From Polyangiaceae bacterium (lineage in GTDB: Bacteria; Myxococcota; Polyangia; Polyangiales; Polyangiaceae), in contig JAICTU010000334.1 of assembly GCA_025936205.1 (NCBI GenBank), forward strand, positions 1-10,242: DNA of 10,242 nt, read 5' to 3'. The notes under the pieces are model-generated. The model worked only from the letters and a program-made list of their open reading frames with translations, had not been told where the DNA came from and did not search any database. Position numbers and translations under genes: made by a program. Position 1 is the stretch's first letter, and every line of letters starts with the position of its first letter. Below are positions 1-7,421 of the stretch, in pieces.

Positions 1-1
1 C

Positions 2-736
<735 letters not shown>

Positions 737-767
737 ATCTCACGAAAGAAAGCAGGGCTAGAACACC

Positions 768-1610
768 ATGCGCTCCAGCGTACTCGCCACCGTAGAAAGC
801 CACCGCTGTTTTGGGGGTACGCAGAGCGTGTATCTGCACAACTCGGAGAGCACGCGCTCGCCGATGCGTGTCGGTGTGTTCCAGCCCGAGGGCGACGGCC
901 CGTTTCCGGTCCTGTACTTTCTCTCCGGGCTCACCTGCACGGAGCAGAACTTCATCACCAAGGCCGCCGTGCAACGCTACGCGGCCGAGGTGGGCATGAT
1001 GATCGTGGCGCCGGACACAAGCCCTCGCGAAGTCGACCTCCCGGGCGCCGACGAGAGCTACGACTTCGGCACCGGCGCCAGCTTCTACGTCGACGCGACC
1101 GAGCCGCCCTGGGCCTCGCACTACCGGATGTACAGCTACGTGACCCACGAGCTGCCGAAGTGGATCGCTCAGCACCTGCCGGCGGACACCCACCGGCAGG
1201 GCATCTGCGGCCACTCCATGGGCGGCCACGGCGCGCTCATGATCGGCATCAAGAACCCGGACGTCTTCCGCTCCGTGTCCGCGTTCTCCCCGATCTGCGC
1301 GCCGATGCAGTGCCCCTGGGGCCAGAAGGCCTTCCAGGGCTACCTGGGCACCGACGCCCAGGCCTGGGCCCAGTACGATAGCGTCGAGCTGATCAAGGCG
1401 CGCGGCTACGCGCGCGAGCTGCTCGTCGATCTCGGCTCCGACGACCCTTTCGTCGTCCAGCAGCTCAAGCCCGAGCTGCTCCAGGCCGCCTGCCGCCAGC
1501 GCAACGTACGCCTGACCCTGCGCTGGCAGATCGGTTACGACCACAGCTACTACTTCATCTCGACCTTCATCAAAGACCACGTCCGCTTCCACGCGGATCG
1601 CCTGCGCTGA
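768..1610 (+). CDS. fghA: S-formylglutathione hydrolase (esterase D family)
   Basis: This cytoplasmic serine hydrolase cleaves S-formylglutathione to formate and glutathione, the second step of glutathione-dependent formaldehyde detoxification. It has 280 residues, the normal length for the family. The alpha/beta-hydrolase nucleophile elbow GHSMGGHG places the catalytic serine at residue 150. The expected aspartate lies in LGSDDPF (Asp225 or Asp226) and the catalytic histidine is His259 in GYDHSYYF. The oxyanion-side motif LSGLTCTEQNF near residues 52-62 is also typical of esterase D proteins. The ATG at 768 is preceded by an AGGG at 754-757, ten bases upstream, and gives the family's usual N-terminus. 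It follows the dehydrogenase by 31 bases, so the two are probably one transcript. The gene name frmB is used for the same enzyme in enterobacteria. Assignment is secure. Confidence 0.96.
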   Translation: MRSSVLATVESHRCFGGTQSVYLHNSESTRSPMRVGVFQPEGDGPFPVLYFLSGLTCTEQNFITKAAVQRYAAEVGMMIVAPDTSPREVDLPGADESYDFGTGASFYVDATEPPWASHYRMYSYVTHELPKWIAQHLPADTHRQGICGHSMGGHGALMIGIKNPDVFRSVSAFSPICAPMQCPWGQKAFQGYLGTDAQAWAQYDSVELIKARGYARELLVDLGSDDPFVVQQLKPELLQAACRQRNVRLTLRWQIGYDHSYYFISTFIKDHVRFHADRLR

Positions 1611-1638
1611 GCCTCAGCGCCAGCGTTCGCAGCGCTGG
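1604..1638 (+). terminator. Tandem hairpins at the end of the formaldehyde operon (possible terminator)
   Basis: An inverted repeat with 8-base arms (GCGCTGAG and CTCAGCGC, 1604-1620) spans the stop codon of the hydrolase gene. A second one, CCAGCG and CGCTGG around a 7-base loop (1620-1638), follows at once. Neither has a run of T after it, so this is not a canonical intrinsic terminator. Such U-less hairpins are common after operons in GC-rich genomes. Whether it terminates transcription is inference. Confidence 0.3.
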
Positions 1639-1654
1639 GCGAGGCGCCGGATGC

Positions 1655-1894
1655 TCAGACGGCGATCAGGGGATTGACCACGCGAACACGGGCGAAGCGC
1701 TGGAAGTCCTGATCTTCGCCCGGGCGGACGGAGCCGCGCGCGACGACCAACGCCGGCGCGCGCTCGTGGCCCTGCGCCATTTCAGCGGCGCGCTCGCCGG
1801 GCCACGCTTCTGGTCCAGCTGGCGACGCTGGCGACGCCGTTGCTCGCGTTGGCCAGCGCGCGCAGCTCTGGGGCGAGCAGAGCGGCGTCATCCT
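1655..1894 (-). pseudogene. Possible frameshifted 3' gene remnant, family not recognised
   Basis: Reading the minus strand just past the stop of the lipoprotein at 1895, two frames look coding in turn. The first starts near 1894 and gives DDAALLAPELRALANAS, ending at a stop at 1782-1784. The second runs to the stop at 1655 and contains HERAPALVVARGSVRPGEDQ followed by FARVRVVNPLIAV. Both pieces strongly favour G or C at the third codon position, and they would join through a shift near 1795-1815. An open frame of 78 codons from the ATG at 1889-1891 exists, but its first third is poor coding sequence. I do not recognise the family. It may be the tail of a decayed gene, or chance in GC-rich DNA. 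It lies between two oppositely oriented genes that do not need it. Confidence 0.3.
1865..1883 (-). terminator. Small hairpin downstream of the Cys-rich lipoprotein gene
   Basis: A perfect 6-base stem (GCTCTG and CAGAGC) with a 7-base loop lies 11 bases beyond the stop codon of the minus-strand lipoprotein. There is no T-run. A role in ending that transcript is plausible but only inferred from position. Confidence 0.22.
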
Positions 1895-2755
1895 TCAGCG
1901 GGACAGAGTAATCTTGCCTTCGGCTGCCGTGCACTTCCAGCCGGCGCTGGCGTCCCAGTTGCCTTCGATGGTGCCCGTCGCCTTGGTCGCCGACTCGACC
2001 GTGGTCATGCGGATGGTGACCTCGTTCGGTGAGTTGAGGCTGTGCACCGTGGCCGTCTCGCCCTTCCAGTTGCGCATGGGGAAGTCGCCGGTCAGGGTCA
2101 TGCGGTCGTCACCGCCAGTGCCCTCCAGAGCGAATCCGCCGGAGAGGCTGGCCTTGGGTGTGCTGTTGGCGCCCGTGACCTGCATGGTCACCGTGTACTT
2201 CTGCGTTCCCGACTGCTGCGCCGTGTTGGCCCAGTTGCAGTTGGCGGTGTACTCCACGTCCGCCGTCCAGGTATTTGCCCACTGGATCGAGGCGCCGCTG
2301 TTGCTCGAGCCGCCCGTGCCGCCGGAGTTGGGCTGGTCGGGGTCGCCGCTTGGCTGATCGTCGTCCGCGAGGCACTTGCCATTGAGCTCGCCATCCGGCG
2401 GCGGGGTCTGGAACGTGCAGCTCGTCTTGCAGTTTTGATCACAGTCGGCGGCAAACGGCCCGGCGTTGGTGCAGGTCGCGGCGCAGGGGTTGTAGCAACT
2501 CTGATCGAGCGCGGGCTTGAATGACTCGGCGGGTGGAACGCACACGTACCCGGTGGGACACTCTGCCTGGCGTTGGCACACTTCGGGCAGCTTCACGGTA
2601 CCGCTGCCACCCCCGGTGCCCGAGCTGGTCGTCTTGTTGGCATCAGCGAGCTGGCCATCCTTCTCGCCGCCGTCGTCGCCACCGCCACAAGCGAAGGAAA
2701 GTCCCATCGCCGCGGCCACCACCAGCGCCTTGCCCGAAACGGTCCCGAACGTCAT
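1895..2755 (-). CDS. Predicted Cys-rich lipoprotein with C-terminal beta-rich domain, function unknown
   Basis: This is a 286-residue predicted secreted lipoprotein; I do not recognise a named family. Residues 1-22 form a short hydrophobic signal with a single lysine, ending LSFAC with the acylated cysteine at 23. The leucine sits at -4 rather than the canonical -3, so the lipobox is imperfect. Residues 24-55 are a Gly/Asp/Ser-rich tether. Residues 60-128 hold ten cysteines (60, 66, 72, 87, 91, 95, 105, 109, 113, 128), suggesting a disulfide-knotted module of the sort common in myxobacterial surface proteins. After a Pro/Asp/Gly linker, residues about 155-286 look like a beta-sandwich with alternating polar and hydrophobic residues and two more cysteines (173, 275) that could pair across it. 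The ATG is preceded by AGGAGG at 2767-2772, 11 bases away. It is probably monocistronic and surface-exposed. The function is not inferable from sequence. Confidence 0.8.
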   Translation of the reverse strand: MTFGTVSGKALVVAAAMGLSFACGGGDDGGEKDGQLADANKTTSSGTGGGSGTVKLPEVCQRQAECPTGYVCVPPAESFKPALDQSCYNPCAATCTNAGPFAADCDQNCKTSCTFQTPPPDGELNGKCLADDDQPSGDPDQPNSGGTGGSSNSGASIQWANTWTADVEYTANCNWANTAQQSGTQKYTVTMQVTGANSTPKASLSGGFALEGTGGDDRMTLTGDFPMRNWKGETATVHSLNSPNEVTIRMTTVESATKATGTIEGNWDASAGWKCTAAEGKITLSR

Positions 2756-3116
2756 CTCTCAGCTTGCCTCCTGGCCCGGTAACGACTCAGGGCCGGGTGC
2801 CTTGAGCAGCTTTGGCCGTGGCGCTGGCACAAAGCAGAACCATGAGGGGAACGTTGACAGTCCGAGGGCCCATCTGTCGTCGCCCACCGGTGAGGTCGGC
2901 ACAGCAGCTCTCGATTCGCCCACCTACGCCCTACCGATCCAGCAAGCGATGCCGCCCCACCTGCCGTACCCTCCCGGCTCGTCCGAAGCGCCGCTCTGCC
3001 AGGAGCCGGTGTGATCTCGACTGCGTCAGGCGGCAGCGTTCGCGACGACGCCTCGGCAGCGCGAGCGATCGCGGACCACTGCTCGAGAGCTGGGGCGCCC
3101 AGGGCGTACCGCAGCC
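2756..3116. other. Intergenic stretch without a supported gene
   Basis: Apart from the ribosome-binding site of the minus-strand lipoprotein at its left edge, I see no gene here. Open frames on both strands are Arg/Pro/Ser-rich with no domain or start signal. A TTGACA occurs at 2854-2859 on the plus strand but has no acceptable -10 element at the right distance. The stretch could contain eroded sequence from the first half of the transporter gene whose tail begins near 3117, but no membrane-helix coding is recognisable in any frame. Confidence 0.5.
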
Positions 3117-3283
3117 AGCCGCTCGTCGGCATCGGCACGCGGCTCGGCAGCGGTTGCACCAGCGGTCACGGGGTTTGCGGCGTGAGCCGGCTTTCGCCGC
3201 GGTCTCTGGTCGCGACGCTCACGTTCCTGGTGACGGGCGCGCTGACGGTGGCTCTCGTGCGCTGGCTCGGAGGTGGAGCATGA
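3117..3283 (+). pseudogene. YeeE/YedE-family (DUF395) sulfur-transporter subunit, 3' remnant
   Basis: Only the tail of a YeeE/YedE-type membrane protein remains, about 55 residues. It has the family signature [16 protein letters not shown] followed by [19 protein letters not shown] and a last hydrophobic helix ending at the TGA at 3281-3283. The conserved cysteines in the [10 protein letters not shown] motif belong to the thiosulfate/sulfur-compound transport path in this family (established knowledge). Full half-size subunits have roughly 140 residues with several helices. Upstream of about 3117 the same frame stays open to a GTG at 3011, but it encodes polar Arg/Ser/Ala-rich sequence with no membrane segments, so the front of the gene has been replaced or lost. 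The stop overlaps the start of the next fragment by ATGA, the usual arrangement of this gene pair. A functional short protein is unlikely. Confidence 0.75.
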
Positions 3284-3411
3284 GCCGCTCGACGCAACAG
3301 TGGCTCACGGCCTTCGCCTCCGGGTTGCTCTTCGGGGCAGGTCTACTCGTGGGCGTTATGAAGGACCCTCGCAAGGTCATCGGCTAGCTCGACGCCGCCG
3401 GAGCCTGGGAT
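3280..3411 (+). pseudogene. Second YeeE/YedE-type (DUF6691) subunit, 5' remnant with premature TAG
   Basis: The second half of the transporter pair starts at the ATG at 3280 inside the ATGA overlap. It reads as the normal N-terminus of the DUF6691-type partner: a first membrane helix WLTAFASGLLFGAGLLVGVM, then KDPRKVIG. At 3385-3387 a TAG replaces the residue that is usually Phe in the family's IGFLD motif. After it the same frame still reads LDAAGAWD, the expected continuation, up to about 3411, where similarity fades, perhaps through a frameshift or deletion. Recognisable sequence past an in-frame stop is good evidence for a nonsense-mutated pseudogene rather than a real 35-residue protein. 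The next lipoprotein gene begins about 60 bases later in unrelated sequence. The intact pair would have imported sulfur compounds across the inner membrane. Confidence 0.78.
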
Positions 3412-3471
3412 CGTCTCCTGCGAACCGTCCATGATGCGGGATTGGCTCGCCTGAAAGGGGCATGGACCGGA

Positions 3472-4269
3472 ATGCATCGGCTCGTCAGCTGCGGAGTGAT
3501 TTCGTTCGTAGGGGCAACTCTCGTTGCTTGCGGTGATGCCGCGAGAACGGAGGGCCCTACGGGCGGCAGCGCCGGCTCCAACGCAGCGGTGGGCAGCTCC
3601 GGAGATGCCGGATCAGCGGGCGCGGCGGGCGCCGGCACGGCCGGCTCCGCCGGAACAGGCGGAGCCGGCGGCGAGGCTGGCTCCAGCCGTGACCCCGGCG
3701 GTGCCGCGGGAAGTCCTGCTGCCGATGGTTCACCTTGCAGCGGCTGCGTGGAGCTCGTGGTACCCGTCGACGGGGTCGTCCAAAACACGATGTTCAACTT
3801 CGTTCTTCCGTCGCCCGTCGACATGAGCGACGTCGTCATCACGTACCGGGTGCGAGCGCTCACGCTCGGCGGCGAGCTGCACGCGAACCCCTTTGCCCAA
3901 GACGACGATTATGGTGGCTTCGTCGCCATCCCCACACCCTTCACCGCCGCCAATGGCTTCATGAATGAGGACACGTGGGTGAACATCGCCTTCAACCTCT
4001 CCGAGATGCCCGACGTGCCATTGATGAACGGCACGCAGCCTGATCCTGCGGAGTTCGACAAGAGTGCGGTCAAGCAGCTCGGCTTGCATGTGGGCACTGG
4101 CGGCGCCTTCACGGGCGCCATGTCGGTCCGGGTCCTGGTGGACTCGGTCACGTTCACGGGTGTGGACGACAGCGTCCTTCCCGACATCACCTTCAGCGGC
4201 GGCGCCGAGGGCCTGGTGGTGAACGACTACGGGCCACGCCCCAACTCTCAGGTCATCTACCATCCCTGA
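3472..4269 (+). CDS. Predicted lipoprotein with Gly/Ala/Ser linker and carbohydrate-binding-like beta domain
   Basis: This is a 265-residue predicted lipoprotein. Residues 1-19 are a signal with Arg3 and a hydrophobic core, closed by the clean lipobox LVAC with the acylated cysteine at 20. Residues about 22-85 are a low-complexity Gly/Ala/Ser linker of the kind typical of Polyangiaceae surface proteins. A CSGC pair (Cys89, Cys92) marks the start of the folded domain. Residues about 93-232 alternate like a jelly-roll beta-sandwich. The closing strands KQLGLHVGTGG and VRVLVDSVTFTG resemble the end of galactose-binding-like or carbohydrate-binding modules found beside glycoside hydrolases (inference from pattern). 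No catalytic domain is present, so it may bind polysaccharide at the cell surface. A TTG at 3442 extends the frame, but the ATG at 3472 starts exactly at the signal peptide and has GAAAGGGG 11 bases upstream. Confidence 0.8.
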   Translation: MHRLVSCGVISFVGATLVACGDAARTEGPTGGSAGSNAAVGSSGDAGSAGAAGAGTAGSAGTGGAGGEAGSSRDPGGAAGSPAADGSPCSGCVELVVPVDGVVQNTMFNFVLPSPVDMSDVVITYRVRALTLGGELHANPFAQDDDYGGFVAIPTPFTAANGFMNEDTWVNIAFNLSEMPDVPLMNGTQPDPAEFDKSAVKQLGLHVGTGGAFTGAMSVRVLVDSVTFTGVDDSVLPDITFSGGAEGLVVNDYGPRPNSQVIYHP

Positions 4270-4463
4270 CGGACGGTGCTGTCGGCTGCAATGCGGACGC
4301 TGACCTCTTCCGCGTCGGTGGCCACGATGCCCGCCAACTCGGGCGCTCCGTAACCTGCGCGGCCCGTGTGGACGACGAAGTTCGGTAGCGGCTGGTAGAC
4401 CCCGCGCTCCTTGCGTATGTCCACACGGCACCGTGTGCTGCAGCTCTGGTCGGGCACGCGCAC
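4257..4463 (-). pseudogene. Short minus-strand ORF, possible gene tail, unrecognised
   Basis: A 68-codon frame opens at a GTG at 4463 and ends with a TAG at 4257-4259, overlapping the convergent lipoprotein gene by 13 bases. Its third codon positions are mostly G or C, and it encodes a soluble-looking peptide including YQPLPNFVVHTGRAGYGAPE and ATDAEEVSVRIAAD, with two cysteines near the start. An in-frame stop lies two codons before the GTG, and no ribosome-binding site is evident. It may be the tail of a gene whose front has decayed, or a chance frame. No family is recognised. The rest of the gap, 4464-4607, shows nothing. Confidence 0.25.
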
Positions 4464-4607
4464 TCTTCAGCAGTACGTCGCCGGAATCTGAGGGACTTCA
4501 AAGGGATTCGAGCAGGACAGAGCTTCGAGAGGAGTTCGGATTGCCCGGGATGACGCAGCGCTCGATCCTGGCTCGCCGGGACGAGCCTGCGCGACGGCGC
4601 CCCGTGG

Positions 4608-5174
4608 TCAAGGAAGAGTTTGGAACGCACTCCGACCGGAGACGCTCGCCTGCAGCTTGCAGGCGAATCGCGTCAGGTGTGGCTCGCTTCGCTCTGCAGG
4701 CACTTCGGAGAATCGGAACCACTTCACCGCAACGAACTCAGCTTGATCGAACACGATGCACTGATTCTTCTGTGCACGAACGACATACCACAGCGAAACA
4801 TCGACATGGCCCGCGGTGAGGCCCACCGTTGGTGTGCAAGTCACCATCAGGGGCGGTCCGATTTCATGGTTGGGCAAGAAGCCCAGCTCCTCCTGGAGCT
4901 CGCGCAAAACCGTGCTCCTCGGATGCTCGCCAGGCTCGACATGACCACCGGGCGGCAACCACAGCTGTGCGTTCCTGTGATCCACGAGCAAAACATGCTC
5001 GCCATCGACAACGGCGAAGTACGACACGATGTGCTTCGGCGGCGTCGCGGGTTTGACCACCCGGCAAAGCTCGGCGCCGGAATCAACCCAGGTCAAAGCA
5101 TCCGCCCAATGCTCCCGCTCCAGCGCATCGAAAGGTACGATGGCCGCAAGCTCGGAACGGATGACGTCTCGCAT
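4608..5174 (-). CDS. Nudix hydrolase
   Basis: This is a cytoplasmic Nudix-family pyrophosphohydrolase of 188 residues. It is expected to cleave a nucleoside diphosphate linked to some group X, using a divalent metal. The Nudix box is perfect: Gly77, five residues, Glu83, seven residues, Arg91-Glu92, two residues, Glu95-Glu96, one residue, Gly98. It is preceded by LLVDHRNAQLWLPPGGHVEP, and a later strand reads GHVDVSLWYVV. An N-terminal helical extension of about 45 residues precedes the Nudix fold, a layout seen in many actinobacterial and proteobacterial Nudix proteins of unassigned substrate. The ATG at 5174 is preferred. A TTG at 5282 would add 36 residues and overlap the upstream dienelactone hydrolase gene, but those residues look non-coding. 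The Shine-Dalgarno sequence is weak. It lies 85 bases downstream of the hydrolase gene on the same strand, so co-transcription is likely. The substrate cannot be told from sequence. Confidence 0.9.
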   Translation of the reverse strand: MRDVIRSELAAIVPFDALEREHWADALTWVDSGAELCRVVKPATPPKHIVSYFAVVDGEHVLLVDHRNAQLWLPPGGHVEPGEHPRSTVLRELQEELGFLPNHEIGPPLMVTCTPTVGLTAGHVDVSLWYVVRAQKNQCIVFDQAEFVAVKWFRFSEVPAERSEPHLTRFACKLQASVSGRSAFQTLP

Positions 5175-5259
5175 GTACGTCGACTCTATCAAATCGAAGT
5201 ACCGAGCGCTTGCGAGCGTAGCCCGCCCACCCTCGCAGCAACTCGATTCTGCTCTGTGT

Positions 5260-5997
5260 TTACGCCCTGAGCTCTTCGGCAAAGAGCGCCAAGATCGCCT
5301 GCCAGTGGCGCTCCGCCTCGGGGGCGTCGTGTACCGGCGTGTCGCTCACCGCCCATCCGTGCCGTGCCGCGTAGTACTCGATCTGGTAACGCTTGCCCAA
5401 CCCCGCGAGCGTCTGTTCGAGCGTCTCTGCTTGCGCCTTGGTGAAAAAGACATCGTCCTTCGCGACCCCGAAGTACATGCGCGCTTGCACCGCCCCCGCT
5501 TGGAGGTGCGGGCTCGCCGGATCGGCCATGACAATGCCGCCCGGGTGGATCGAGGCTGTGGCGCGCAGTCGATCCGGAAAACGCGCCGCCGCGATGAAAG
5601 CGTAGCGACCACCCATGCAATAGCCGACCGCGCCGATGCGCTTCGCGTCGACGTTGGCGCGCGAGGCCAGCGCGTCCAGGCATGCGCCCACGTCGCTCAT
5701 GACCATGTCCGGTGTGAGATTGCCGACGCGCTTGCGCATCTCGGCCAGGGTTTCCGGCTGCATCATCATGGCGGGCTCGAAGTGCACGTGCTTGCCCGAT
5801 CGGTGATAGAGGTCGGGCAAGAGCACGTTGTAGCCGTGGCTCGCAAGCCGCTCCGCCATCGTCTTCAATGCGGGGCGGTAGCCCAGGCCGTCCATCAGGA
5901 AGAGGATCGCGGGGCCCTGCCCTTCGTCATCGGCGCTGATCTCATACGCGCTCATCGCGCCATCGGCCGTGGCAACGTCAACCTCTCGGGCATGCAT
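5260..5997 (-). CDS. Dienelactone hydrolase family protein
   Basis: This is a 245-residue cytoplasmic alpha/beta hydrolase of the dienelactone hydrolase family. Family members hydrolyse enol-lactones or other small esters with a Cys-Asp-His triad. The nucleophile elbow GYCMGG places the nucleophile at Cys127. The expected aspartate is Asp181 or Asp182 in VAKDDVF. The histidine is His213 in ARHGWAVSD, where HGF is commoner in the family. FLMDGLGYR near residues 33-41 and LLPDLYHRSG near 59-68 match the early strand motifs. The ATG at 5997 is chosen over a further upstream start at 6042 because AGGA at 6006-6009 lies eight bases before it and the protein then starts with the family's usual first strand. 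It has no aromatic-degradation neighbours, so a chlorocatechol role is not supported; a general esterase or detoxification role is more likely. The Nudix gene follows downstream. Confidence 0.93.
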   Translation of the reverse strand: MHAREVDVATADGAMSAYEISADDEGQGPAILFLMDGLGYRPALKTMAERLASHGYNVLLPDLYHRSGKHVHFEPAMMMQPETLAEMRKRVGNLTPDMVMSDVGACLDALASRANVDAKRIGAVGYCMGGRYAFIAAARFPDRLRATASIHPGGIVMADPASPHLQAGAVQARMYFGVAKDDVFFTKAQAETLEQTLAGLGKRYQIEYYAARHGWAVSDTPVHDAPEAERHWQAILALFAEELRA

Positions 5998-6380
5998 GCG
6001 CGAGATCCTACGCGGGCGACCCACCGGAGACAAGGCGAGCAAACGGCTGCGCGTTCACCTCCGGTGCCGCGTCCCGATAGCCGCTAGCGGCATGCCGCCT
6101 TGCGCAGTTACGTCTGACGAGCTGCATTGCTGGGTCTCGGTGCTGCTCGGCGCTGCCGCGCTCGGGGCTGCGTTGCCGCTCGCCTACGCCCAATGCCCGC
6201 CGGCGATGGTTGGATTTCCCACCGCGTCCGTCGTCTCGGCCCTGGTGAGTGCCAGCGGGGGCGTGGCGTCGCCAGGACCAACATCCCAGCGGCTCTCCTG
6301 ATGCCGCGCAACGAGCCCAGTTTACGCTGCGCCAGCGGCGCGCTCCCGCCCACTCCGCTCAAGCAGAGACGTGGAGTTTG
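5998..6380. other. Intergenic region with a weak small membrane-like ORF
   Basis: This stretch lies upstream of the dienelactone hydrolase gene and downstream of the deacetylase gene, both on the minus strand. The only coding-like signal is on the plus strand: a frame from the ATG at 6092 to the TGA at 6299-6301 (69 codons) whose middle reads WVSVLLGAAALGAALPLAYA. That could be one membrane helix or a signal sequence, with G/C-rich third positions. It has no ribosome-binding site and its tail is Ser/Gly/Pro-rich. It may be a remnant of a membrane protein or chance. A short GCGCC/GGCGC hairpin at 6329-6341 could sit in the trailer of the deacetylase transcript. Confidence 0.35.
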
Positions 6381-7421
6381 TTACAGGTGCCAGAACGGCT
6401 TCTGGGCGCGGAGCGCGGCGGCCAGCTCGAGCTCGTGGCGCGCGCTGAGCGCCTCGCCGCTTTCGATCTCGGGAGGCGCATCGAACAGGGCGCCCAGGGT
6501 GTGTTGGACGGATTCGCGTACGCCGGCCAGGTCGTAGCCGCCCTCCAGCAGGAAGGCGATGCGCTGGCCCGGCCCGCGCTGCAGCGTCTCGAGCAGGTGG
6601 CGGGTCATCCAGGCGTACCCTTCCGCGTCGAGCTCCATGCCGCCGAGCGGATCGCGGCGGTGCGCATCGTAGCCCGCGCTCACGATCGTGAAGTCGGGGG
6701 CGTACTGCTCGATCACCGGCAAGAGCAGCCGGCGGAAGGCCGTGGCGTAGACGAGGTTGTGCGCTCCGGCTGCCAGCGGCACGTTCAGAGTGAAGCCGGT
6801 GCCATTGCGCGCGCCGATGTCCCCCACCGCGCCGGTGCCCGGATACTGCGGGCTCTGATGCAACGAGATGTAGAGCACCTCGGGCGTGGTTTCGAAGATC
6901 TCTTCGGTGCCGTTGCCGTGATGCACGTCCCAGTCGAGGATCAGCACGCGCTTCGCGCCGCGCGCGAGCGCATGGCGCGCGGCGACGGCCGCGTGATTGA
7001 GGAGGCAAAAACCCATGCCGTTACCAGGGCGGGCGTGGTGGCCCGGCGGGCGTAGCAGGCCGAAGCCGTAGTCCGCCTGATCGTCGAGCAGCGCGTCGGT
7101 GAGCGCCAGGGCGGCGCCGCTCGCGCGCCGCGCCGCTTCGAAGGAGCGCGGGGTGTAGAAGGTGTCGGCGTCGAGGTAGCCGGAGCGCCCGCTGATCAGC
7201 TCCAGCTGCTCCAGGTACTGGGGGGTGTGCGCGCGGCTCAGCTCGTCGAGGGTGGCGTCGCGCGGGGCGAGCCGGCTTGCGCCGGCGGCGGCGGGGCAGG
7301 CCTGCACCCCTTCTCGGGCCGCGCTCAAGCGCTGCGGCCGTTCGGGATGGCCGGGCGGAGAGACATGCTCTTCGAACAGGCTGTCATCCGCCAGACACAG
7401 GCGTGGCTTCGCCTCGCTCAT
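6381..7421 (-). CDS. Histone deacetylase family zinc amidohydrolase (AcuC/acetylpolyamine-type)
   Basis: This is a 346-residue arginase-deacetylase-fold enzyme. Family members remove acetyl groups from lysine side chains, acetylpolyamines or related amides with a catalytic zinc. All key motifs are present: RPPGHHARPG with the His128-His129 general-base pair; DWDVHHGNGT with zinc ligands Asp165 and His167; SAGYDAHRRDPLGG with zinc ligand Asp252; and LLEGGYD with Tyr296 as the transition-state tyrosine. SPPGHPERPQRL at 21-32 is the usual N-terminal signature. The ATG at 7421 is preceded by GGAGG at 7426-7430 and overlaps the upstream gene's stop as ATGA, so translation is probably coupled. The longer frame up to 7694 runs antisense-like through the neighbour and is discounted. 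No acetyl-CoA synthetase or polyamine gene lies nearby, so the substrate (acetyl-protein, polyamine or metabolite) is open. Confidence 0.95.
   Translation of the reverse strand: MSEAKPRLCLADDSLFEEHVSPPGHPERPQRLSAAREGVQACPAAAGASRLAPRDATLDELSRAHTPQYLEQLELISGRSGYLDADTFYTPRSFEAARRASGAALALTDALLDDQADYGFGLLRPPGHHARPGNGMGFCLLNHAAVAARHALARGAKRVLILDWDVHHGNGTEEIFETTPEVLYISLHQSPQYPGTGAVGDIGARNGTGFTLNVPLAAGAHNLVYATAFRRLLLPVIEQYAPDFTIVSAGYDAHRRDPLGGMELDAEGYAWMTRHLLETLQRGPGQRIAFLLEGGYDLAGVRESVQHTLGALFDAPPEIESGEALSARHELELAAALRAQKPFWHL

Noticed and set aside
2812..3387. 191-codon plus-strand open frame
   Set aside because: Only its last 35 codons from 3280 are family-like. The rest is Arg/Ser-rich noise, and the first transporter fragment lies in a different frame.
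3730..4431. 233-codon minus-strand open frame opposite the second lipoprotein
   Set aside because: Its Arg/His/Gly-rich product is antisense to a gene with a clean lipobox and coherent strands.
5029..6087. 352-codon plus-strand open frame opposite the dienelactone hydrolase gene
   Set aside because: It is antisense to a gene with a complete Cys-Asp-His triad. The product is rich in Arg, His and Ala with no domain.
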